NCBI GenBank assembly: GCA_964017235.1
Contig: OZ024936.1
Span: 8,718,496 to 8,782,495, forward strand
DNA: 64,000 nt
DNA from: Sabellastarte sp. h YS-2021
Lineage: Eukaryota > Annelida > Polychaeta > Sabellida > Sabellidae
Direction of reading: 5' to 3'
Made by a program: the position numbers and the translations under genes. The notes below the pieces were generated by a model that did not search any database, was not told where the DNA came from, and worked only from the letters and a program-made list of their open reading frames with translations. Shown here in pieces: positions 1-10,400 of this stretch; position 1 is the stretch's first letter, and every line of letters starts with the position of its first letter.

Positions 1-146
1 GGTAGATTCAAGGTTGAAAACCATATTGAATCACACAGGAGTCGCCCCTGAAATGAATTTTAGTATTGTGTTCCTTCAGAAATACATATGTAGCCCAAAG
101 TACAGGTTCAGGGAGTGTAGTTGGCGAGGGATAGGTAAAATGCCAG

Positions 147-192
147 ATCAGCCCAAACCACCCCTTAAAGTTGGTCAATCTGGCTGAAATTT
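147..192 (+). repeat. Internal diverged duplicate, copy A
   Basis: Aligned without gaps to 478-523, this segment matches at 35 of 46 bases. The first 14 bases are identical (ATCAGCCCAAACCA) and the last 9 are identical (CTGAAATTT). A 14-base exact repeat inside 681 bp is not expected by chance (order of 0.001). The offset of 331 bp is close to half the unit, so the unit is probably an ancient dimer whose halves diverged before the 681-bp unit was amplified. The same pair is present in every unit. Confidence 0.8.
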
Positions 193-275
193 TTACAGGA
201 AACTCAGTTTATATCAGAGAATGAATTTGTATTAGGCTGGCATACTCGAGGGCCACATTAAAAATTTCAATTTCC

Positions 276-303
276 GGGGTGTGGGGGGGCCCCAGGTTAC
301 CCC
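276..303. other. G/C tract with inverted arms and length-variable poly-G
   Basis: The segment reads GGGG, TGT, G7, C4, AGGTT, ACCCC. GGGGT (276-280) and ACCCC (299-303) are complementary. Inside them the G7C4 junction contains a self-complementary GGGGCCCC. The tract could fold as a hairpin, and its G-runs could join partly quadruplex-like structures, though four well-spaced G3 runs are not present. It is the main site of length variation in the array: most units have G7, while a few have G6 or G8. Confidence 0.7.
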
Positions 304-323
304 TCAGGTGGAAGATGTCAATT

Positions 324-378
324 ATATTCTAATATTGCCAATCTGAAGCCCAAATTTAATTTTATGCATATTCTAATA
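324..378 (+). repeat. Short direct repeat of an A/T-rich 11-mer
   Basis: ATATTCTAATA occurs exactly at 324-334 and again at 368-378, 44 bp apart. A shorter relative, ATATTCT, occurs at 668-674. Around it, TTAATT (356-361) and AATTAA (378-383) form a 6-bp inverted pair with ATGCAT in the loop. These are per-unit elements of an A/T-rich segment. No function is implied by the sequence alone. Confidence 0.6.
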
Positions 379-477
379 ATTAATGAGGATATTTTAGGCA
401 CATTTGGAGCATTACATGTCTAACCAGAAAATATTTCACCAAAATAGTGTTCTAAATATAGCCAAAAATAGATGTAA

Positions 478-523
478 ATCAGCCCAAACCAGTACCAAAT
501 ATTGGTCTATAAGTCTGAAATTT
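478..523 (+). repeat. Internal diverged duplicate, copy B
   Basis: This is the partner of 147-192 (35 of 46 identical). The common A519T polymorphism lies inside it, and A536G lies 13 bases beyond its end. Outside the matched 46 bases the similarity decays and needs gaps. A weaker echo follows about 344 bp apart, CTGGCATAC at 237 against CTGGTATAC at 581. Confidence 0.8.
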
Positions 524-580
524 GGCCTAAAAATCACTTGCCACATACTAAATCTGACTGCATAGGTTTTAGGATTACAT

Positions 581-592
581 CTGGTATACCAG
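581..592. other. 12-bp perfect palindrome
   Basis: CTGGTATACCAG equals its own reverse complement. It is present in every unit except unit 60, where an 18-bp deletion removes its first C. Short dyad symmetries have been reported as common in centromeric satellites lacking CENP-B boxes. A binding site for a dimeric protein is possible but not shown. Confidence 0.85.
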
Positions 593-597
593 TGGTG

Positions 598-615
598 TCA
601 TATGTGTCATATGTG
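598..615 (+). repeat. 9-bp perfect tandem duplication
   Basis: TCATATGTG is repeated twice without a gap, each copy containing the palindrome CATATG. It follows the 12-bp palindrome by 5 bases. Unit 8 lacks one A here (between 5367 and 5368), which breaks the first CATATG. The duplication is present in all units, so it predates the array's amplification. Confidence 0.9.
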
Positions 616-631
616 ATCCAGGAAGGCGAAA

Positions 632-653
632 ATACAGCCTCAGATGGCTGTAT
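632..653. other. Inverted repeat, 8-bp arms and 6-base loop
   Basis: The arms ATACAGCC (632-639) and GGCTGTAT (646-653) are perfectly complementary around the loop TCAGAT. This is the strongest simple stem-loop I found in the unit. Unit 59 carries an extra A in the left arm (near 40130), and unit 78 has G to C in the loop region at 53060. There is no run of T after it on either strand, so it does not resemble an intrinsic terminator. Confidence 0.85.
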
Positions 654-868
654 CAGGAAATGCTGATATATTCTCAATTAAGGTAGATTCAAGGTTGAAA
701 ACCATATTGAATCACACAGGAGTCGCCCCTGAAATGAATTTTAGTATTGTGTTCCTTCAGAAATACATATGTAGCCCAAAGTACAGGTTCAGGGAGTGTA
801 GTTGGCGAGGGATAGGTAAAATGCCAGATCAGCCCAAACCACCCCTTAAAGTTGGTCAATCTGGCTGA
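644..868 (+). other. Recurrent 74-codon open frame, probably not a gene
   Basis: An ATG-started frame of 74 codons crosses the unit junction chosen here and recurs in the same place 93 times (next at 1325, 2006, 2686 and so on to 63274). The product would be basic, with no signal peptide, membrane segment or domain I recognise. The frame persists because the units are identical. Among the copies I see three amino-acid changes (Ile to Thr at 34071, Arg to Gln at 53224, Ser to Ile at 53899 and its duplicate 60027) and one silent change (53915 and 60043). That ratio gives no sign of protein-level constraint. The ATG lies partly in the loop of an inverted repeat, and no start context or splice structure supports expression. 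I list it so that it is not mistaken for a 93-member gene family. Confidence 0.85.
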
Positions 869-3800
869 AATTTTTACAGGAAACTCAGTTTATATCAGAG
901 AATGAATTTGTATTAGGCTGGCATACTCGAGGGCCACATTAAAAATTTCAATTTCCGGGGTGTGGGGGGGCCCCAGGTTACCCCTCAGGTGGAAGATGTC
1001 AATTATATTCTAATATTGCCAATCTGAAGCCCAAATTTAATTTTATGCATATTCTAATAATTAATGAGGATATTTTAGGCACATTTGGAGCATTACATGT
1101 CTAACCAGAAAATATTTCACCAAAATAGTGTTCTAAATATAGCCAAAAATAGATGTAAATCAGCCCAAACCAGTACCAAATATTGGTCTATAAGTCTGAA
1201 ATTTGGCCTAAAAATCACTTGCCACATACTAAATCTGACTGCATAGGTTTTAGGATTACATCTGGTATACCAGTGGTGTCATATGTGTCATATGTGATCC
1301 AGGAAGGCGAAAATACAGCCTCAGATGGCTGTATCAGGAAATGCTGATATATTCTCAATTAAGGTAGATTCAAGGTTGAAAACCATATTGAATCACACAG
1401 GAGTCGCCCCTGAAATGAATTTTAGTATTGTGTTCCTTCAGAAATACATATGTAGCCCAAAGTACAGGTTCAGGGAGTGTAGTTGGCGAGGGATAGGTAA
1501 AATGCCAGATCAGCCCAAACCACCCCTTAAAGTTGGTCAATCTGGCTGAAATTTTTACAGGAAACTCAGTTTATATCAGAGAATGAATTTGTATTAGGCT
1601 GGCATACTCGAGGGCCACATTAAAAATTTCAATTTCCGGGGTGTGGGGGGGCCCCAGGTTACCCCTCAGGTGGAAGATGTCAATTATATTCTAATATTGC
1701 CAATCTGAAGCCCAAATTTAATTTTATGCATATTCTAATAATTAATGAGGATATTTTAGGCACATTTGGAGCATTACATGTCTAACCAGAAAATATTTCA
1801 CCAAAATAGTGTTCTAAATATAGCCAAAAATAGATGTAAATCAGCCCAAACCAGTACCAAATATTGGTCTATAAGTCTGAAATTTGGCCTAAAAATCACT
1901 TGCCACATACTAAATCTGACTGCATAGGTTTTAGGATTACATCTGGTATACCAGTGGTGTCATATGTGTCATATGTGATCCAGGAAGGCGAAAATACAGC
2001 CTCAGATGGCTGTATCAGGAAATGCTGATATATTCTCAATTAAGGTAGATTCAAGGTTGAAAACCATATTGAATCACACAGGAGTCGCCCCTGAAATGAA
2101 TTTTAGTATTGTGTTCCTTCAGAAATACATATGTAGCCCAAAGTACAGGTTCAGGGAGTGTAGTTGGCGAGGGATAGGTAAAATGCCAGATCAGCCCAAA
2201 CCACCCCTTAAAGTTGGTCAATCTGGCTGAAATTTTTACAGGAAACTCAGTTTATATCAGAGAATGAATTTGTATTAGGCTGGCATACTCGAGGGCCACA
2301 TTAAAAATTTCAATTTCCGGGGTGTGGGGGGCCCCAGGTTACCCCTCAGGTGGAAGATGTCAATTATATTCTAATATTGCCAATCTGAAGCCCAAATTTA
2401 ATTTTATGCATATTCTAATAATTAATGAGGATATTTTAGGCACATTTGGAGCATTACATGTCTAACCAGAAAATATTTCACCAAAATAGTGTTCTAAATA
2501 TAGCCAAAAATAGATGTAAATCAGCCCAAACCAGTACCAAATATTGGTCTATAAGTCTGAAATTTGGCCTAAAAATCACTTGCCACATACTAAATCTGAC
2601 TGCATAGGTTTTAGGATTACATCTGGTATACCAGTGGTGTCATATGTGTCATATGTGATCCAGGAAGGCGAAAATACAGCCTCAGATGGCTGTATCAGGA
2701 AATGCTGATATATTCTCAATTAAGGTAGATTCAAGGTTGAAAACCATATTGAATCACACAGGAGTCGCCCCTGAAATGAATTTTAGTATTGTGTTCCTTC
2801 AGAAATACATATGTAGCCCAAAGTACAGGTTCAGGGAGTGTAGTTGGCGAGGGATAGGTAAAATGCCAGATCAGCCCAAACCACCCCTTAAAGTTGGTCA
2901 ATCTGGCTGAAATTTTTACAGGAAACTCAGTTTATATCAGAGAATGAATTTGTATTAGGCTGGCATACTCGAGGGCCACATTAAAAATTTCAATTTCCGG
3001 GGTGTGGGGGGGCCCCAGGTTACCCCTCAGGTGGAAGATGTCAATTATATTCTAATATTGCCAATCTGAAGCCCAAATTTAATTTTATGCATATTCTAAT
3101 AATTAATGAGGATATTTTAGGCACATTTGGAGCATTACATGTCTAACCAGAAAATATTTCACCAAAATAGTGTTCTAAATATAGCCAAAAATAGATGTAA
3201 ATCAGCCCAAACCAGTACCAAATATTGGTCTATAAGTCTGAAATTTGGCCTAAAAATCACTTGCCACATACTAAATCTGACTGCATAGGTTTTAGGATTA
3301 CATCTGGTATACCAGTGGTGTCATATGTGTCATATGTGATCCAGGAAGGCGAAAATACAGCCTCAGATGGCTGTATCAGGAAATGCTGATATATTCTCAA
3401 TTAAGGTAGATTCAAGGTTGAAAACCATATTGAATCACACAGGAGTCGCCCCTGAAATGAATTTTAGTATTGTGTTCCTTCAGAAATACATATGTAGCCC
3501 AAAGTACAGGTTCAGGGAGTGTAGTTGGCGAGGGATAGGTAAAATGCCAGATCAGCCCAAACCACCCCTTAAAGTTGGTCAATCTGGCTGAAATTTTTAC
3601 AGGAAACTCAGTTTATATCAGAGAATGAATTTGTATTAGGCTGGCATACTCGAGGGCCACATTAAAAATTTCAATTTCCGGGGTGTGGGGGGGCCCCAGG
3701 TTACCCCTCAGGTGGAAGATGTCAATTATATTCTAATATTGCCAATCTGAAGCCCAAATTTAATTTTATGCATATTCTAATAATTAATGAGGATATTTTA

Positions 3801-6800
3801 GGCACATTTGGAGCATTACATGTCTAACCAGAAAATATTTCACCAAAATAGTGTTCTAAATATAGCCAAAAATAGATGTAAATCAGCCCAAACCAGTACC
3901 AAATATTGGTCTATAAGTCTGAAATTTGGCCTAAAAATCACTTGCCACATACTAAATCTGACTGCATAGGTTTTAGGATTACATCTGGTATACCAGTGGT
4001 GTCATATGTGTCATATGTGATCCAGGAAGGCGAAAATACAGCCTCAGATGGCTGTATCAGGAAATGCTGATATATTCTCAATTAAGGTAGATTCAAGGTT
4101 GAAAACCATATTGAATCACACAGGAGTCGCCCCTGAAATGAATTTTAGTATTGTGTTCCTTCAGAAATACATATGTAGCCCAAAGTACAGGTTCAGGGAG
4201 TGTAGTTGGCGAGGGATAGGTAAAATGCCAGATCAGCCCAAACCACCCCTTAAAGTTGGTCAATCTGGCTGAAATTTTTACAGGAAACTCAGTTTATATC
4301 AGAGAATGAATTTGTATTAGGCTGGCATACTCGAGGGCCACATTAAAAATTTCAATTTCCGGGGTGTGGGGGGGCCCCAGGTTACCCCTCAGGTGGAAGA
4401 TGTCAATTATATTCTAATATTGCCAATCTGAAGCCCAAATTTAATTTTATGCATATTCTAATAATTAATGAGGATATTTTAGGCACATTTGGAGCATTAC
4501 ATGTCTAACCAGAAAATATTTCACCAAAATAGTGTTCTAAATATAGCCAAAAATAGATGTAAATCAGCCCAAACCAGTACCAAATATTGGTCTATAAGTC
4601 TGAAATTTGGCCTAAAAATCACTTGCCACATACTAAATCTGACTGCATAGGTTTTAGGATTACATCTGGTATACCAGTGGTGTCATATGTGTCATATGTG
4701 ATCCAGGAAGGCGAAAATACAGCCTCAGATGGCTGTATCAGGAAATGCTGATATATTCTCAATTAAGGTAGATTCAAGGTTGAAAACCATATTGAATCAC
4801 ACAGGAGTCGCCCCTGAAATGAATTTTAGTATTGTGTTCCTTCAGAAATACATATGTAGCCCAAAGTACAGGTTCAGGGAGTGTAGTTGGCGAGGGATAG
4901 GTAAAATGCCAGATCAGCCCAAACCACCCCTTAAAGTTGGTCAATCTGGCTGAAATTTTTACAGGAAACTCAGTTTATATCAGAGAATGAATTTGTATTA
5001 GGCTGGCATACTCGAGGGCCACATTAAAAATTTCAATTTCCGGGGTGTGGGGGGGCCCCAGGTTACCCCTCAGGTGGAAGATGTCAATTATATTCTAATA
5101 TTGCCAATCTGAAGCCCAAATTTAATTTTATGCATATTCTAATAATTAATGAGGATATTTTAGGCACATTTGGAGCATTACATGTCTAACCAGAAAATAT
5201 TTCACCAAAATAGTGTTCTAAATATAGCCAAAAATAGATGTAAATCAGCCCAAACCAGTACCAAATATTGGTCTATAAGTCTGAAATTTGGCCTAAAAAT
5301 CACTTGCCACATACTAAATCTGACTGCATAGGTTTTAGGATTACATCTGGTATACCAGTGGTGTCATTGTGTCATATGTGATCCAGGAAGGCGAAAATAC
5401 AGCCTCAGATGGCTGTATCAGGAAATGCTGATATATTCTCAATTAAGGTAGATTCAAGGTTGAAAACCATATTGAATCACACAGGAGTCGCCCCTGAAAT
5501 GAATTTTAGTATTGTGTTCCTTCAGAAATACATATGTAGCCCAAAGTACAGGTTCAGGGAGTGTAGTTGGCGAGGGATAGGTAAAATGCCAGATCAGCCC
5601 AAACCACCCCTTAAAGTTGGTCAATCTGGCTGAAATTTTTACAGGAAACTCAGTTTATATCAGAGAATGAATTTGTATTAGGCTGGCATACTCGAGGGCC
5701 ACATTAAAAATTTCAATTTCCGGGGTGTGGGGGGGCCCCAGGTTACCCCTCAGGTGGAAGATGTCAATTATATTCTAATATTGCCAATCTGAAGCCCAAA
5801 TTTAATTTTATGCATATTCTAATAATTAATGAGGATATTTTAGGCACATTTGGAGCATTACATGTCTAACCAGAAAATATTTCACCAAAATAGTGTTCTA
5901 AATATAGCCAAAAATAGATGTAAATCAGCCCAAACCAGTACCAAATATTGGTCTATAAGTCTGAAATTTGGCCTAAAAATCACTTGCCACATACTAAATC
6001 TGACTGCATAGGTTTTAGGATTACATCTGGTATACCAGTGGTGTCATATGTGTCATATGTGATCCAGGAAGGCGAAAATACAGCCTCAGATGGCTGTATC
6101 AGGAAATGCTGATATATTCTCAATTAAGGTAGATTCAAGGTTGAAAACCATATTGAATCACACAGGAGTCGCCCCTGAAATGAATTTTAGTATTGTGTTC
6201 CTTCAGAAATACATATGTAGCCCAAAGTACAGGTTCAGGGAGTGTAGTTGGCGAGGGATAGGTAAAATGCCAGATCAGCCCAAACCACCCCTTAAAGTTG
6301 GTCAATCTGGCTGAAATTTTTACAGGAAACTCAGTTTATATCAGAGAATGAATTTGTATTAGGCTGGCATACTCGAGGGCCACATTAAAAATTTCAATTT
6401 CCGGGGTGTGGGGGGGCCCCAGGTTACCCCTCAGGTGGAAGATGTCAATTATATTCTAATATTGCCAATCTGAAGCCCAAATTTAATTTTATGCATATTC
6501 TAATAATTAATGAGGATATTTTAGGCACATTTGGAGCATTACATGTCTAACCAGAAAATATTTCACCAAAATAGTGTTCTAAATATAGCCAAAAATAGAT
6601 GTAAATCAGCCCAAACCAGTACCAAATATTGGTCTATAAGTCTGAAATTTGGCCTAAAAATCACTTGCCACATACTAAATCTGACTGCATAGGTTTTAGG
6701 ATTACATCTGGTATACCAGTGGTGTCATATGTGTCATATGTGATCCAGGAAGGCGAAAATACAGCCTCAGATGGCTGTATCAGGAAATGCTGATATATTC

Positions 6801-7489
6801 TCAATTAAGGTAGATTCAAGGTTGAAAACCATATTGAATCACACAGGAGTCGCCCCTGAAATGAATTTTAGTATTGTGTTCCTTCAGAAATACATATGTA
6901 GCCCAAAGTACAGGTTCAGGGAGTGTAGTTGGCGAGGGATAGGTAAAATGCCAGATCAGCCCAAACCACCCCTTAAAGTTGGTCAATCTGGCTGAAATTT
7001 TTACAGGAAACTCAGTTTATATCAGAGAATGAATTTGTATTAGGCTGGCATACTCGAGGGCCACATTAAAAATTTCAATTTCCGGGGTGTGGGGGGGCCC
7101 CAGGTTACCCCTCAGGTGGAAGATGTCAATTATATTCTAATATTGCCAATCTGAAGCCCAAATTTAATTTTATGCATATTCTAATAATTAATGAGGATAT
7201 TTTAGGCACATTTGGAGCATTACATGTCTAACCAGAAAATATTTCACCAAAATAGTGTTCTAAATATAGCCAAAAATAGATGTAAATCAGCCCAAACCAG
7301 TACCAAATATTGGTCTATAAGTCTGAAATTTGGCCTAAAAATCACTTGCCACATACTAAATCTGACTGCATAGGTTTTAGGATTACATCTGGTATACCAG
7401 TGGTGTCATATGTGTCATATGTGATCCAGGAAGGCGAAAATACAGCCTCAGATGGCTGTATCAGGAAATGCTGATATATTCTCAATTAA

Positions 7490-10400
7490 GGTAGATTCAA
7501 GGTTGAAAACCATATTGAATCACACAGGAGTCGCCCCTGAAATGAATTTTAGTATTGTGTTCCTTCAGAAATACATATGTAGCCCAAAGTACAGGTTCAG
7601 GGAGTGTAGTTGGCGAGGGATAGGTAAAATGCCAGATCAGCCCAAACCACCCCTTAAAGTTGGTCAATCTGGCTGAAATTTTTACAGGAAACTCAGTTTA
7701 TATCAGAGAATGAATTTGTATTAGGCTGGCATACTCGAGGGCCACATTAAAAATTTCAATTTCCGGGGTGTGGGGGGGCCCCAGGTTACCCCTCAGGTGG
7801 AAGATGTCAATTATATTCTAATATTGCCAATCTGAAGCCCAAATTTAATTTTATGCATATTCTAATAATTAATGAGATATTTTAGGCACATTTGGAGCAT
7901 TACATGTCTAACCAGAAAATATTTCACCAAAATAGTGTTCTAAATATAGCCAAAAATAGATGTAAATCAGCCCAAACCAGTACCAAATATTGGTCTATAA
8001 GTCTGATATTTGGCCTAAAAATCACTTGCCACATACTAAATCTGACTGCATAGGTTTTAGGATTACATCTGGTATACCAGTGGTGTCATATGTGTCATAT
8101 GTGATCCAGGAAGGCGAAAATACAGCCTCAGATGGCTGTATCAGGAAATGCTGATATATTCTCAATTAAGGTAGATTCAAGGTTGAAAACCATATTGAAT
8201 CACACAGGAGTCGCCCCTGAAATGAATTTTAGTATTGTGTTCCTTCAGAAATACATATGTAGCCCAAAGTACAGGTTCAGGGAGTGTAGTTGGCGAGGGA
8301 TAGGTAAAATGCCAGATCAGCCCAAACCACCCCTTAAAGTTGGTCAATCTGGCTGAAATTTTTACAGGAAACTCAGTTTATATCAGAGAATGAATTTGTA
8401 TTAGGCTGGCATACTCGAGGGCCACATTAAAAATTTCAATTTCCGGGGTGTGGGGGGGCCCCAGGTTACCCCTCAGGTGGAAGATGTCAATTATATTCTA
8501 ATATTGCCAATCTGAAGCCCAAATTTAATTTTATGCATATTCTAATAATTAATGAGGATATTTTAGGCACATTTGGAGCATTACATGTCTAACCAGAAAA
8601 TATTTCACCAAAATAGTGTTCTAAATATAGCCAAAAATAGATGTAAATCAGCCCAAACCAGTACCAAATATTGGTCTATAAGTCTGATATTTGGCCTAAA
8701 AATCACTTGCCACATACTAAATCTGACTGCATAGGTTTTAGGATTACATCTGGTATACCAGTGGTGTCATATGTGTCATATGTGATCCAGGAAGGCGAAA
8801 ATACAGCCTCAGATGGCTGTATCAGGAAATGCTGATATATTCTCAATTAAGGTAGATTCAAGGTTGAAAACCATATTGAATCACACAGGAGTCGCCCCTG
8901 AAATGAATTTTAGTATTGTGTTCCTTCAGAAATACATATGTAGCCCAAAGTACAGGTTCAGGGAGTGTAGTTGGCGAGGGATAGGTAAAATGCCAGATCA
9001 GCCCAAACCACCCCTTAAAGTTGGTCAATCTGGCTGAAATTTTTACAGGAAACTCAGTTTATATCAGAGAATGAATTTGTATTAGGCTGGCATACTCGAG
9101 GGCCACATTAAAAATTTCAATTTCCGGGGTGTGGGGGGGCCCCAGGTTACCCCTCAGGTGGAAGATGTCAATTATATTCTAATATTGCCAATCTGAAGCC
9201 CAAATTTAATTTTATGCATATTCTAATAATTAATGAGGATATTTTAGGCACATTTGGAGCATTACATGTCTAACCAGAAAATATTTCACCAAAATAGTGT
9301 TCTAAATATAGCCAAAAATAGATGTAAATCAGCCCAAACCAGTACCAAATATTGGTCTATAAGTCTGATATTTGGCCTAAAAATCACTTGCCACATACTA
9401 AATCTGACTGCATAGGTTTTAGGATTACATCTGGTATACCAGTGGTGTCATATGTGTCATATGTGATCCAGGAAGGCGAAAATACAGCCTCAGATGGCTG
9501 TATCAGGAAATGCTGATATATTCTCAATTAAGGTAGATTCAAGGTTGAAAACCATATTGAATCACACAGGAGTCGCCCCTGAAATGAATTTTAGTATTGT
9601 GTTCCTTCAGAAATACATATGTAGCCCAAAGTACAGGTTCAGGGAGTGTAGTTGGCGAGGGATAGGTAAAATGCCAGATCAGCCCAAACCACCCCTTAAA
9701 GTTGGTCAATCTGGCTGAAATTTTTACAGGAAACTCAGTTTATATCAGAGAATGAATTTGTATTAGGCTGGCATACTCGAGGGCCACATTAAAAATTTCA
9801 ATTTCCGGGGTGTGGGGGGGCCCCAGGTTACCCCTCAGGTGGAAGATGTCAATTATATTCTAATATTGCCAATCTGAAGCCCAAATTTAATTTTATGCAT
9901 ATTCTAATAATTAATGAGGATATTTTAGGCACATTTGGAGCATTACATGTCTAACCAGAAAATATTTCACCAAAATAGTGTTCTAAATATAGCCAAAAAT
10001 AGATGTAAATCAGCCCAAACCAGTACCAAATATTGGTCTATAAGTCTGATATTTGGCCTAAAAATCACTTGCCACATACTAAATCTGACTGCATAGGTTT
10101 TAGGATTACATCTGGTATACCAGTGGTGTCATATGTGTCATATGTGATCCAGGAAGGCGAAAATACAGCCTCAGATGGCTGTATCAGGAAATGCTGATAT
10201 ATTCTCAATTAAGGTAGATTCAAGGTTGAAAACCATATTGAATCACACAGGAGTCGCCCCTGAAATGAATTTTAGTATTGTGTTCCTTCAGAAATACATA
10301 TGTAGCCCAAAGTACAGGTTCAGGGAGTGTAGTTGGCGAGGGATAGGTAAAATGCCAGATCAGCCCAAACCACCCCTTAAAGTTGGTCAATCTGGCTGAA

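Larger units (their letters stand above)
1..681. repeat. Representative satellite unit (unit 1)
   Basis: This unit is the reference for all unit positions given here. Base content is about 121 C and 138 G in 681. There are five CpG sites (near 43, 125, 247, 275 and 627). The most G/C-rich part is 241-308, including the G7C4 tract. The most A/T-rich part is about 310-480. Notable six-base sites are CTCGAG at 245-250, ATGCAT at 364-369, GGGCCC within 287-292, and CATATG at 85-90, 600-605 and 609-614. The octamer AGCCCAAA occurs four times (92, 150, 347, 481) and CTGAAAT three times (48, 184, 515). This is much more than chance for the octamer and points to internal duplication. No start or end of the unit is biologically defined, because no array edge is visible. 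Confidence 0.95.
1..7489. repeat. Subarray 1: units 1-11, A519/A536 type
   Basis: All eleven units read CTGAAATTTGG at 515-525 and ATCACTTG at 533-540. Two single-base losses occur: unit 3 has G6 instead of G7 (2326-2331), and unit 8 lacks one A in the first CATATG (between 5367 and 5368). The left end is the window edge, so the true extent is unknown. Confidence 0.9.

Noticed and set aside
276..303. Canonical G-quadruplex
   Set aside because: Only two G-runs lie close together, and a four-tract arrangement would require splitting the G7 run and using a distant GGG. Hairpin folding through GGGGCCCC is at least as likely.
616..636. Possible CENP-B box on the minus strand
   Set aside because: The minus strand contains TTTCG here, but the required A and the CGGG at the other end of the box are missing. 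No other CpG in the unit fits the motif.
632..653. Intrinsic transcription terminator
   Set aside because: The stem-loop is not followed by a T-run on either strand, and the context is eukaryotic-type satellite, not an operon.
1..681. Alpha satellite, ribosomal spacer or 5S gene array
   Set aside because: I see no alphoid sequence beyond chance words, no rRNA segment and no 5S internal control region. Resemblance to alpha satellite is limited to a possible 170/340-bp ancestry.
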